DNA of 64,000 bases. Origin: Physcomitrium patens. Its lineage: Eukaryota > Streptophyta > Bryopsida > Funariales > Funariaceae. The notes beneath the pieces were generated by a model, which saw only the letters and a program-made list of their open reading frames with translations, did no database searches and had not been told where the DNA came from. The stretch lies in the NCBI RefSeq assembly GCF_000002425.4, contig NC_037269.1:13706709-13770708 (forward strand). The letters are read 5' to 3'. Position numbers and translations under genes: made by a program. Each line of letters begins with the position of its first letter. Within the stretch, counting starts at the first letter, position 1. This document shows positions 23,925 to 34,445 of this stretch, one piece after another.

Positions 23925-24058
23925 TTTTAAAATAAATCTATGAAGAGTAGATAATCTTGTACATATAGAAAAAAGAGATAAATAAAAGTCTATATTTCAA
24001 ATCAAGTATGGATATTTTGAATATAATTTCATGCTTTTTGGACTCACAAATATACTAG
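23925..24058 (+). pseudogene. Chromovirus copy B: reverse-transcriptase fragment upstream of the insertion of copy A
   Basis: The stretch matches the RT of copy A around 26465-26595. It corresponds to the segment before, and including, the motif that reads [13 protein letters not shown] in copy A, here decayed. It stops at 24058, where the LTR of copy A begins. The RT sequence resumes at about 30145 beyond copy A, so the two pieces are one interrupted gene. Confidence 0.75.
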
Positions 24059-24425
24059 TGTCACAAACATACTCATGTAAGCTAGTAATTACATATACAA
24101 ATAGGTCGAAGTAAATAAAAGTAAGTAAAAGTAAGTTAATTCTATAATATTTAATATGGAAGCTTTTTAGAAGCTTTATAGACGCTACTTTGACTTCATA
24201 GGTGTCTTTAATTGACTTTTTGGATTAGAAACATGGTCAACAAGTTGGCCATGAGCCACACATGTTGTTAGTTTGAAGATCAAGCTAACTATGTGGCCCA
24301 CACGTAGAAAAACTTGCCTTGTAAGTCAAGGCATGTGTCGTACAAAGTCAACACATATTGGAGATCCTATAGAATGTTGCTATGTAGTCCCTAGTTAGAT
24401 AATATATATAGAGACAAGAGTGAAG
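24059..24425 (+). repeat. Left LTR of copy A, 3'-truncated
   Basis: Matches 29564-29930 with frequent, mostly transition, differences. Similarity stops after GAGACAAGAGTGAAG, where the right LTR continues for about another 195 bp. Confidence 0.85.
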
Positions 24426-24433
24426 GCTTCTTT

Positions 24434-24475
24434 CCATTCTATTGAAATTACACTAAGTAAATTTTAATAGAATGG
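24434..24475. repeat. Inverted repeat at the break in the left LTR
   Basis: CCATTCTATTGAAATT (24434-24449) and AATTTTAATAGAATGG (24460-24475) are inverted copies with one mismatch and a 10-base loop. They lie immediately beyond the point where LTR similarity ends. Confidence 0.6.
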
Positions 24476-25066
24476 AATGAACAACTTTCAATCCACAGAA
24501 TCTAATCAAGATAATTCCTTCGATTACAATTCCTCTCCACTAAACTTACAACCTTGCGATAAACTGTGAATGGAAACTTCCATACGTCCTCAATCTTTCA
24601 CAACAATTGATAAACAGTGATCCATAAATAACTTCGTAAATCAAACATTAATTCATTAAATTGATTCTCTTCACTAGAATCAACACTAATACAAAAGAAA
24701 CAAGAAAACTAAGAAGAAGAGATAGCACCAAGCTTATCCCCGGCTTAGTACTATCGCAGTCTAGCCCTCGGCTCACAACTCTCACAGTCTGGTCCTTGGC
24801 TCACAACTCTTACAATCTGGCCCTCGGCATACAACTCTCACAGTTTGGCCCTCGGCTTACCACTCTCACAGTCTGGTATCCTAATTAACTTCTACAACTC
24901 AAATATACTTTCCCCCAAGATACCAACTCCTATACTATAGATAATAACTACTTTTCCTGACTATTCATCCATTCTACTTGTTGAACCACCTTTTCAATAA
25001 TTATCTATCCCTGTTTACACTATACACTAGGTATCTACATTCTGAAAATAACTACTTATTCTGCAA
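24460..25066. repeat. Repeat family Z, second copy, replacing the leader of copy A
   Basis: Shares blocks with 18205-18408 (see that entry) and extends beyond them. It contains the 28-bp tandem array at 24757-24880. At about 25067 the chromovirus gag resumes in mid-gene (CACAATTTTGACAACTTTT, equivalent to 55544 in copy H). Confidence 0.6.
24757..24880. repeat. Tandem array, four 28-bp units plus a partial fifth
   Basis: Units start at 24757, 24785, 24813, 24841 and 24869. The core is CAGTCTGGCCCTCGGCTCAC followed by AACTCTCA, with two to four changes per unit. The related Z copy at 18330-18350 has only about one degenerate unit. Confidence 0.9.
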
Positions 25067-25501
25067 TGCTTCACAATTTTGACAACTTTTAAGTGATATC
25101 AAGTGGGATGATGCTGCATTTATTAGCCAATTTATCTACGGATTATAATATGAGGTAAAAAAATTAATGCTCAACTTACCTAATCCTCAAACATTGAGTC
25201 AAGCAATTGACTTTGCTATGAAGTGCGACAATCGCCTTTTTGAATTCCGATCTGAAATCCAATGGCAATACCAACACCTCTTTAATACATACATTTGGAA
25301 GTAGAGGATATGCAAATTGATGCTGTACGTTTCAAACCTCTTACTGAGCAAGAAAAGACTCGTCGTCGTCAAGAAGGATTATGTTTATATTGTGGAGAAC
25401 CAAAGCGCATTGCTCAACATTGTCCAAAGAAACGATGTAATCACAAAATGAGGAGTATGGCTGTGAAAGAAGACAATATGTCGGAAAACGAGTTTGTCTA
25501 G
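25067..25501 (+). pseudogene. Copy A: C-terminal Gag with damaged zinc knuckle
   Basis: The 5' part of gag is missing. The segment reads ASQAIDFAM-like capsid sequence, then a frame at 25295-25501 with LTEQEKTRRRQEGLCLYCGE, KRIAQHCPKKR and a stop. The knuckle should be CX2CX4HX4C; here the GH pair is KR, so the zinc-binding His is lost. Confidence 0.75.
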
Positions 25502-25515
25502 CTACAATAGGGACC

Positions 25516-25929
25516 GTGCGGCTGGAACCTTACACAACATCTAGTAAAGGTCCTATTCTCTCCTCAAAGCCCTCTCCTTATTTTACATTAAATGTTATTT
25601 TAGGACCTAAATATTACAAAGTCTCTGCCTTGTTAGATTCAGGAGCCTCGGCATGTTTCTTAGATGAAGAATTTACTAAAACACATAGCATATCTTTAGT
25701 AAAGAAAACTAAACCTATGCATGTAGAAATCATAGATGGTCGTCTATTGACTTTTGGAGATATTACTCACAAAACCCTTCTTATAGAAGTAATAATCAAT
25801 GGTCATAATAGCTTTGTAGTATTTAATATCATTAGATCTTCCTCTAATCCAGTCATTTTAGGTTTATTGTGGTTAGAAAAATACAACCCTCAAATAGATT
25901 GGATTTCTCGAACTCTTACTTTTTCTTAA
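25516..25929 (+). pseudogene. Copy A: retropepsin-like aspartic protease
   Basis: The 137-codon frame contains VSALLDSGASACFLDEEF, with the catalytic DSGA, and NPVILGLLWLEKYNPQIDW, the conserved ILG-W block of gypsy proteases. The active site is intact, but the domain is cut from Gag and RT by stops at both ends. It would process Gag-Pol in the particle. Confidence 0.85.
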
Positions 25930-27500
25930 AGTATAACTAATAGTGTAGTTAATCAAGTAGAGAGTCATAAGTCCAGTTCAATTAAATCCGTATTTATAGG
26001 TGCAAAAGCTTTCTTGCATGCTGCTATGAAAGAATCACCATATATTATTTATGCCACACCTGTTTCTACTGGTGGAAAGACTTCAAGTGGCATTCGAAGC
26101 CAATATCAGGAATTTCAAGATGTATTTGAAAAAAAGAATGCGGATACACTCTCGGAACATCGTCTCTATGATTGCTCAATTGACCTTCAAGAAAGAGTAC
26201 AACCGCCATTTGGATCAATCTACAGTTTATCACAAAATGAGTTGACTGAACTCAAGGAGTATATTGAAGAAAATCTAGCCAAGAATTTCATACGCCATTC
26301 TAAATCTCCAGCAGGAGCTCCAATTCTATTTGTGAAGAAAAAAGATGGATCATTGCGGATGTGTGTTGATTATCGAGGATTCAACAAGATTACTATCAAG
26401 AACATATATCTACTACCTTTAATATCTGGAATTCTTAATTAGCTGAATCAAGCTAAGATCTATACAAAAATAGATCTTCAAGGAGCATACAATCTAGTAC
26501 GCATCAAAGAAGGAGATGAATAGAAAACTGCATTTCGAACTAGGTATGGACATTTTGAATACAACGTCATGCCTTTTGGACTTATAAATGCACCAGCAGC
26601 TTTTCAACATCTAATGAATGATGTTTTTTGAGAGTTTTTGGACGACTTTGTAGTCTGTTATCTAGACGATATCTTGATCTATTCTAAGAATCCAGAAGAA
26701 TATGAACTTCATGTTCGTCATGTATTACAAAAATTAAGAGATGTAGGACTCTATGTCAAGATAGAAAAGTGTATATTCCACACTACTCAAGTAGATTTCT
26801 TAGGTTACGTCATTTCAAATGATGGACTTATGATGGATCCTAAGAAAGTTCAAACTATCATAGATTAGAAGATCCCAAAAATGGTAAGAGATGTCCAATG
26901 TTTTTTGGGATTTGCCAACTACTATCGAATCTTCATGAAGGACTTTTCTCAAGTTATAGCTCCACTTACACGTTTGACTTGTAAAGACAAACTCCAATGG
27001 AACAAAGAAGCGGAAGTTGCTTTTGAATCTTTGAAGACAGTGTTTGTTTTTGCACCAATCTTGTATGGTGTTGATTTTTCCAAAGCATTCTTTATGGAAA
27101 CAGATGCATCAGACTTTGCTCTGGATGTGGTTTTATTACAAATGGGAACAGATGACAAACTTCATCTAGTAGCCTTTCATTCAAGAAAATTCTTAGCAAT
27201 AGAAATCAATTATCAGATCCACGACAAAGAACATTTTTGCAGTTGTGGATTCTTTTCAAGAATGGCATCATTATCTAGAAGGCACTTCCAGTCCAATCAC
27301 CGTATGTATGGATCACAAGAACGTCAAGTATTTTATGTTAGTACGCGTATTAAATCATTGTTAAGCTCATTGGAGTATGTTTTTATCAAGATTCGAGTTC
27401 ATCATCACTTATCGATCAGAAAAACAACAAGGTTTGCCTGATTCCTTGTCTAGACGTTCTTATCTTGCACCAAAAGAAGGAGATGTAGCTTTTGAGCAAT
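25930..27500 (+). pseudogene. Copy A: reverse transcriptase and RNase H
   Basis: One reading frame is recognisable from 26014 to about 27235 with in-frame stops. RT blocks are [49 protein letters not shown] and the catalytic YLDDILIYS. The RT-RNase H connection reads FLGFANYYRIFMKDFS, and RNase H has METDASDFALDVVLLQM. A frameshift near 27235 breaks RNase H. Stops fall at TAG (26440), TAG (26521), TGA (26629) and TAG (26866). Several replace a Trp (TGG) or Arg (CGA) expected from the family, as C-to-T or G-to-A change would give. Confidence 0.88.
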
Positions 27501-27598
27501 AAAGAACACTTCTCTTGAAGCCAAAGTAATTTCATCTTTGAGCAATAAAATCAACATTGACTGTTGATTCAACTTTTCTTAAGCAAGTCTAGTTAAGT

Positions 27599-28984
27599 AT
27601 GTCTTTAGACCTTCTTGTTCATGATATCAAGAATAATTCTTCTAAATCTCATGATCCTTCTAAATTTGAATTCAAGAACAACCTACTCTATTTCGAAAGA
27701 TGCCTATATGTTGCAAAAGGAGAAGCATGTTTACGTATTCTTCAAGCTTGTCATGACTTTCCAACAGCAGGACATTTTGGATATAATAAGACTTTGGAGC
27801 TGATATCTAGGGATTTTTGGTGGCCTCAAATGTGGAAGGCAGTCAAAGATTTTGTACAATCATGTGATGTTTGCTCAAGATCAAAAACTCCTTGTCATCG
27901 ACCTTTTGGACTTCTTCAGCCATTATCCATTCTAGAACAACCATGGTCTTTTGTTTTTATGGACTTTATCACGGATCTTCCAATCTCAGGTTCTTATGAT
28001 TCTATATTTGTGATAGTAGATCGTTTTACCAAGATGGCATATTTTGTACCATGTACAAAATCTATCACAGGTGAAGAAACAGCTAAGCTCTTTTTTGACA
28101 ATATCTATCGCTATCATGGATTATCCAAGGATATTATATCAGATAGGGGAACTCAATTTGTATCAAGATTTTGGCAGACTCTTTTCAAGATTCTTAAAGT
28201 GGATATAAAACTATCTTCGACATTCCATCCTCAAATTGATGGACAAGCAGAGCATGTTAATCAAGTTTTGGAGCAATATTTAAGATGTACCATTAATTAG
28301 CAACAAGATGATTGGACAACTCTTTTTCCATTGGCAGAGTTTGCATACAATAACACGGTACATTCTTCTATAAAACAAACACCTTTCTTTATTAATTATT
28401 GTTGTCATCCACGACTTGATACTTTTGACTTTTCAAAAGTTGATAATCCTACTACAAAAGATTTGGCGATTCATTTATTAGAGCTACATGCAACGATGAA
28501 GGCGCAGTTAAAAGAGGCTCAAGAATAACAAAAGGTCAATGCAGATGTCTATCGAAAGGAACAACTACCATTTATCTTGGGTGATAAGGTATGGCTACTT
28601 TGTCACAATATCAAGACTACTCGTCCTTGTGACAAGTTGGACTATCAAAGACTTGGACCATTTTCTATTCCTGTACAAATCAATCCAGTTGCATATCGTT
28701 TACATCTATCGGAGTCAATGAAAATCCATCTAGTATTCCACGTGTCTCTTCTTGAACCATACAAGACAGTGGACATACCAAGAAGATGACAAGCTCCACT
28801 TCCTCCTATAGAAGTGGACAATAATAAAGAGTTTGAAGTACAAGAAGTTTTAGATTTAAGGCGGCGCCAAGATAAATTAGAATATCTTGTCCATTGGCGC
28901 GGATATGATATTAGTGAACGCACATGGGAGCCAATAAAAAATCTTGTAAATGTAGCAAAGGCAGTGGAGGCTTTTCATCGATGA
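27599..28984 (+). pseudogene. Copy A: integrase with GPF module and C-terminal chromodomain
   Basis: The zinc-binding HHCC region (ACHDFPTAGHFGYNKTLELI to SCDVCSRSK) is followed by the catalytic core. D, D and E fall in MDFITDLP, IISDRGTQFVSRFW and IDGQAEHVNQVLEQ. The C-terminal part shows KLDYQRLGPFSIPVQINPVA (GPY/F module) and a chromodomain (about 28835-28984) with EYLVHWRGYDISERTWEP. The chromodomain should direct integration to marked heterochromatin, which fits the nested arrangement around it. Three in-frame stops (28298, 28526, 28787) interrupt an otherwise continuous frame. Confidence 0.9.
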
Positions 28985-29099
28985 CATCTATCAAAATTAA
29001 GATAAAAACCTTCTATATAAAAGAAACAACATCCAGGCAAGATAACATTCTACTTTCAATCCTTGTTCGTAGCTTCTTTGTAGTTGTGATGCTCAAAAG

Positions 29100-29522
29100 A
29101 TGGAGAACCAACAACTAGCAGATTCGACTCAAGAACCTTTATTTACTGACCTACCGGATGAGATATTATGATTATCACAACCTTCAAGACGATGTAATCA
29201 ACATGAAGATCTTCAAGAATGTCATGTTCTTCGTCAAATAGATGGCGAGATACAACACGTTTGGTATCACGATTTGAGAAGGGACTCTCAATGTTTGGTG
29301 ATTTTTCTCGGGGTAGGAACAACTCCAGATGGTGTTCCAAATGTTCTATTCGAAGGAAGTTATGAAGACCTCAATAATGATCAAATAATTGGGTGGTCTT
29401 CCCGCCCTGGTATGGGACACTACCGATGGTTGAGAGGCCCTATCAATCATCTTCGAAGAGAACAAAGATCAGAGTATGTGGCAAATATAATTCATCGCAT
29501 CATAGATTTCCTCAACATATGA
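29100..29522 (+). pseudogene. Copy A: extra ORF (ORF3) between chromodomain and 3' LTR, unknown product
   Basis: ATG at 29100 opens a 141-codon frame ending TGA at 29520-29522, with a single internal TGA at codon 24 (29169-29171). It lies 115 bp after the pol stop and about 40 bp before the LTR. The product starts MENQQLADSTQEPLFTDLPD and contains CLVIFLGVGTTPDGVPNVLF, GWSSRPGMGHYRWLRGPINH and a C-terminal ANIIHRIIDFLNI. There is no signal peptide, membrane helix or zinc motif, so an envelope protein is unlikely. The N-terminal LPDEIL recalls the start of an F-box, but nothing after it supports that. The same ORF is recognisable in copies C and F. I do not recognise the family. Confidence 0.7.
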
Positions 29523-29548
29523 TGACCGCTCCTTGTGGAACTCGTCCC

Positions 29549-29563
29549 TAGAAAGGGGGATAA
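29549..29563 (+). promoter_or_regulatory. Polypurine tract of copy A
   Basis: AGAAAGGGGGATAA directly precedes the right LTR; the equivalent in copy F is AGAAAAGAGGATAA in minus sense. Confidence 0.8.
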
Positions 29564-30124
29564 TGTCACGGACATACTCATATAAGCTAGTAATTACATA
29601 TACAAATAGGTGGAAGTAAATAAAAGTAAGTAAAAGTATATTAATTCTATAGTATTTAATATAGAAGCTTCTTAAAAGCTTTATAGACGGTGCTTTGACT
29701 TCATAGGTGTCTTTAATTGACTTTTTGGATTAGAAACGTGATCAACAAGTTGGCCATGAGCCATACATATTGTTAGCTTGAAGATCAAGCTAACTATGTG
29801 GCCCACACATAGAAAAAATTACCTTGTAAGTCAAGGCATGTGTCCTACAAAGTCAACACATATTGGAGGTCCTATAGAACGTTGCCATGTAGCCCCTAGT
29901 TAGATAGTATATATAGAGACAAGAGTGAAGCCCTCTTCACTCTTGTCAACTCCTTTCTTGTTTCTAGTCTAATTTCAAGGGTCTCTAGTTTTCTTGTCTT
30001 TTGGCAATAGCCATTCCAGTTTCTCTTTTAATATACATACTTGTTTATTTATATTTTGTTATCTTTCTTTCAGTGAAGGCTCACTTGTCTGAATTTCTTT
30101 TTTATCGAGTTCTTGTCCTTGACA
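29564..30124 (+). repeat. Right LTR of copy A, full length
   Basis: 561 bp from TGTCACGG to TTGACA. It is the reference LTR for this family and is found in truncated or complete form at 33283-33812, about 40058-40382, 45150-45680, 50444-50939, 51207-51501 and 51502-54817 (split). Confidence 0.92.
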
Positions 30125-32260
30125 ACTAGTTTCTTTTCAATATCTTATCAATGATGTTTTTTGAGAGTTTTTTAATAATTTTTTAAATTTTTTATTCAAA
30201 TAAAATTTTAATCTATTCTAAGAACCTAATAAAGTTTAAAATTTATATTTTTTATATATTATAAAAATTTAGAAATATATTATTTTATACAAAGTTGGAA
30301 AATTTTGTATTTTATATAATTCAATTTGACTTATTAGGATACATCATTTCAATTGATGGCTTTATAATAGATTCTAAAAAATTTCAAATTATTATAGATT
30401 CATAGATCTTCAAAAATAAGATATTTTTTATTTTTTAAGATTTTTTATCTATTATTAAATCTTTATTATAATTTTTTTTCAAATTGCAAAGCCTGTTGTA
30501 TATTTGACTTGCAAAAAAAATTTGAACAAAATATAGAAGCTCAAGCATTATTTGAAGAATTGAAGAAAATATTTATTTTTGTACTTATATTATATTACAT
30601 TGACTTTTTTAAGGCATTTTTTTATTAAAAAAATACATTAGACTTTGCCTTTAATACAATATTATCACAAATGGGAGTAAATGACAAATTCCACCGAATA
30701 GCTTTTTATTCTAAGGAATTGTTAGCTTCTACAATCAAGTACAAGATTCATAATAAAGAAATTCTTGCAATTATAGATTTATTTCAAGAATAATATTATT
30801 ATGTAAAAGTGCTTCTAATCCAATCATCATGCATATTAATCACAAGAATCTCAAGTATTTCATGTCAAAATATGTTTGAAATTTTTGCCTAGTTCATTAG
30901 AGCATGTCTTTATTAAGATTTGAATTCAAGTTCACTTATTGACTAGAAAAATAATAAGATTTGTTAAATATTCTTTTTAGATGTTCTTATTGTATACTAA
31001 AAGAAAGAGATGCAAATTTTTATTAAGTACGATGGTTCTATTAAAGCTAAAGTAATTTCATCTTTAAACAATGAAATCAATATTTATTATTGATTCAATA
31101 TTTTTTAAGCAAATTCAATTGAATATATCCTCTGATTCTCTTGTTGATGCTATTAGATTTTTTTTTATAATACTCATTATACTTCTAAGTTTGAATTCAA
31201 TAATAATCTATTCTATTTTAGTCGACACTTATATACTCCAAAAGGCAAAGCACCATTATAAATTCTTCAAATTCATTATGACTTTCTAACTAGAAAATAT
31301 TTTAGAAATAATAAAATTTTAATACTAATATCTGAAAAACATTAGTGACTTCAAATGTATAAGGCAATTAAAGGCTTTGTACAATCATGTGACATTTGTT
31401 TAAGATCAAAATTCCTTGTCATCAACTTTATAGACTTTTTTAGCTAGTACTTGTATGAAAATAATCAACGTCATTTTTTTCTATGGATTTTATTATGGAT
31501 CTTGTAGTATTAGGTTGTTATAATTTTTTATTTGTAATAGTAGATCATTTCACTAGGATGGCATGTTTTTTACCATATAAAAAATCTATCACTAGTGAAG
31601 AAACAACTAATTTTTTTTTGAAAAAAATTCATTATTATTATAGATTGACAAAAGATATTATATTGAATATTGGGATTCAATTTCTATCAAGATTTTGGAA
31701 AATTATTTTTAAGTTTTTAAAAGTAGATATAAAACTAGCTTTAGCTTTTCATCCTTAGACTAATAGATAAATAAAGCAAATGAATCAAATTTTAGAGCAA
31801 TATTTTAGATGTATCAGTAACTACCATTAAAATGATTGAATAATTCTTTTGCCATTGGCAAAACTTACATGTAACAATATGATATCTTCTTCTATTCAAT
31901 AAATATTTTTTTATACAAATTATAATTATCATCTACAACTTAATACTTTTGATTTTAAAAAAATTGATAATCCTACAATGAAATATTTTGTAAATTATTT
32001 ATTAAAGCTACATACAACAATAAAGACATAATCAAAGATGGCTTAAGAACAACAAAAGATCTATCTAAATGCCCAATTCAAGGAATAACCTTAATTCTAC
32101 ATTAGGGACAAGATATGATTATTTTGCTACAATATCAAAACTATTTACCATTATAACAAGTTAGATTACTATAGACTTGGTCCATTTCATTTTTGTGAAT
32201 AAATCAATTAAGTTACTTATTGATTATACCTATCAATATCATATAAAGTGAATTCTAGCT
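30125..32260 (+). pseudogene. Chromovirus copy B: rest of RT, RNase H and integrase, heavily decayed
   Basis: Resumes immediately after copy A with the RT segment that follows PFGL (about 30145 on). It passes through RNase H (about 30540-30860), the integrase zinc region (31080-31450) and the integrase core. The core frame 31483-31758 reads VVLGCYNFLFVIVDHFTRMA and HYYYRLTKDIILNIGIQFLS, so the second catalytic Asp is lost. A GPF-module remnant lies at about 32165-32240. No chromodomain or LTR follows; repeat Y begins at about 32290. Base composition is far more AT-rich than copy A. Confidence 0.82.
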
Positions 32261-32289
32261 TAAAACTATACTAGGCCCGTAACTATAGA

Positions 32290-33282
32290 AGGTTTATAGC
32301 AAAATGTAACAATAAGTTTCTAATAAATCTAATAGAATCTTGAATAAATTATAATTAAAATTTAACTAATTTAATCAAACTTTAATTAATTCAAAAGTAA
32401 TTTAAATTTTTTTATTAAGAAACATAAAATAATAATAAATTAATTAAAAAATAATGACTTTTTAAAAAGAATATTAAAATTAAAATATTAAAAATATTAA
32501 ATATAGAAATTTTAAAGAAATAAAAAATAATTCTAAAAACATTAAAAATAAAGTCCAAATAAATCCTAAATAAATCCTAAATAAATCCTAAATAAATTCT
32601 AATCAAATCTTAATGTAGTTTTAAATAAATTCTAATAAAATCCTAATAAAATTTTAAATAAATCTTAATCAAATAATAATTTAATCATAATTAAATTCTA
32701 ATCAAAATCATAACAAGTTTTAATCAAATATAAAACTAATCTTGATCAAATTTTAATCAATTTTAAATTCTAAATCAAAATTTAATAAATTTCTTATCAA
32801 ATCCTAATCAAATTTTAAATCCTCAACCAAAATGTATATCCTGAATCAAAATTTAAGAAACCTCTTATCAAATTTTAAACTTAAATCAATCCATAAATAA
32901 ACCTTAATAAATCCAAAAAATTCTTAAATAAATTTTAACCAATTATTATAGCTATTTAAAAATTTCAATAAATATTAATCAAAATATTTCTCTCAAATAA
33001 AATTTTATTTATATTTTAAGTCACAAATAATAAATAAGCACACAAAATTTGAAAAATAAGTCAAATTCATCAATTAAAAAAAAAATCTTCTAAATCTCTT
33101 AGGTATTGATTGCATTTCTTTTCTAATCTAGATATTAATCTTTTAGCAGCAATTTTACCTAATCAAATCCTTCAATTGCTTCAAAATTAGTTATTGTATA
33201 GATTTATAAGTTCAAATTGCTTTCACTAATATAAACTTCAATCAAATTGGTAGATTTATTAAGATTGAAAAAATTCTTATTA
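32290..33282 (+). repeat. Repeat family Y, first part, interrupted by copy C
   Basis: A non-coding repeat rich in AATCCTAATCAAATTTTAA-like units, then a more complex segment. The same order of sequence is at 34960-35770 (plus) and at 38660-38100 (minus). It stops at the lower edge of copy C, and its continuation is found at the upper edge (40383). Confidence 0.7.
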
Positions 33283-33812
33283 TGTCAAGTATATAAATCT
33301 CAAAGAATAAAAAGATCATTATATTCTTGTGTCATTTAAAAAGACTAAATAATCACTCAAAGATGATATAATATTAAATTAGAATGGCTATTGCTAAAGA
33401 CAAGAAAACTTAAGTCTCTTGAAATAAGACTAAGAATAAAAAAGATATTGATAAGAGAGAAGAAGACTTTATTCTTTCTTCTATATATATTATCTAATTA
33501 GGAGCTATATAGTGATGTTCCATAGGATCTCCGATACATATTCAATTTGTAAGACATATATTTGACTTAGAAGATAAGTTTCTTACATAAGTGGTATATA
33601 ATTAGTTTGTTCTACAAGCTATTAACACGATCAATACATGGCTAACTTGTTGGCTAAGTATCTTACCTACTAATCAATTATAAATACATTTAAAGTCAAA
33701 TATATATTGATGCAGCTTATAAGAAGCTTTGCCATAAGTTAATATAAAATCTATCTACATTTATCTTCTACCTAATACTTCTTATCTAAATAAATACATT
33801 TTTCTAAGACAT
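33283..33812 (-). repeat. 3' LTR of copy C
   Basis: Minus-sense start TGTCTTAG near 33812, end TTGACA at 33283. It follows the copy A LTR through its whole length with many transitions. Confidence 0.8.
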
Positions 33813-33852
33813 TATTCTTTGTTATAGAAATAAATTCTATAAGGAGCAATAA

Positions 33853-34285
33853 TCATATGTCGATAAAATCTAAATGCAAAAAATTTTATTTGCCACATAT
33901 TCTAATCTTTATTTTCTTTGAAAGTGATTGATAGGTCCTCTTAGCTATCAATAGTATTTCATATTAATACAAGAAGACTACCTTGATATGTGATTATAGT
34001 GAAGGCATGTATAATTTTTTTCAAATAAAACATTTAGAATACCATTGACAGTAATAGATAGCAAAGTTTTGCTTACTTCTAATAATATCATCAAGTATTT
34101 AAAGTATCTTTTAAGGTTTTGATATCAAATATATTATATTTTATTATTTATTTAAATACATGTGATTTTTGAAGGTCTTCATTTCTATTGCATCATCTTG
34201 AAGGTTGTAACAATTATAATGTTTTATCTAGTAACTTAACAAATAATAGCTCTTAAATTAAATCTATTAGTTGTTAGTTCTCTAT
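33853..34285 (-). pseudogene. Copy C: ORF3 remnant
   Basis: On the minus strand the sequence aligns with ORF3 of copy A from the start region (ATG now ATA at 34285) to the terminal stop (TGA at 33855-33853). Small indels break the frame. The distance to the chromodomain and LTR is conserved. Confidence 0.6.
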
Positions 34286-34445
34286 CTTCTAAATACTAAA
34301 AATATACAAAATTGAAAATAAAGATAGAAGATAGAATGTAATCTTTTTTTAATCACATTTTTTTTATAGCAAAAATTTGCTATTCTTCATGTTGATTTTG
34401 ATGGATGTTATTGATAAAAAGCATCAACCTTCTTTATTAAATTTG

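Larger units (their letters stand above)
24059..30124 (+). mobile_element. Ty3/gypsy chromovirus copy A (youngest readable copy), 5-bp TSD ACTAG
   Basis: The element starts TGTCAC at 24059 and ends TTGACA at 30124. ACTAG flanks both edges (24054-24058 and 30125-30129), a typical 5-bp duplication. Domain order on the plus strand is partial Gag/knuckle, protease, RT, RNase H, integrase, chromodomain, an extra ORF, polypurine tract, LTR. The integrase-before-LTR order with a C-terminal chromodomain defines a chromovirus. The left LTR is cut at about 24425. From there to about 25066 unrelated sequence (repeat Z and a 28-bp tandem array) replaces the LTR end, leader and first part of gag, so this copy is not autonomous. 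Confidence 0.92.

Noticed and set aside
29100-29522. ORF3 as an envelope gene
   Set aside because: No signal peptide, membrane helix or cleavage site, and it is much shorter than envelope-like ORFs of plant gypsy elements.
32290-33100. AATCCTAAATAA-like repeated phrases as a CRISPR-like or satellite array
   Set aside because: Irregular period and eukaryotic context. The phrases belong to the AT-rich half of repeat Y, which recurs elsewhere in the window.
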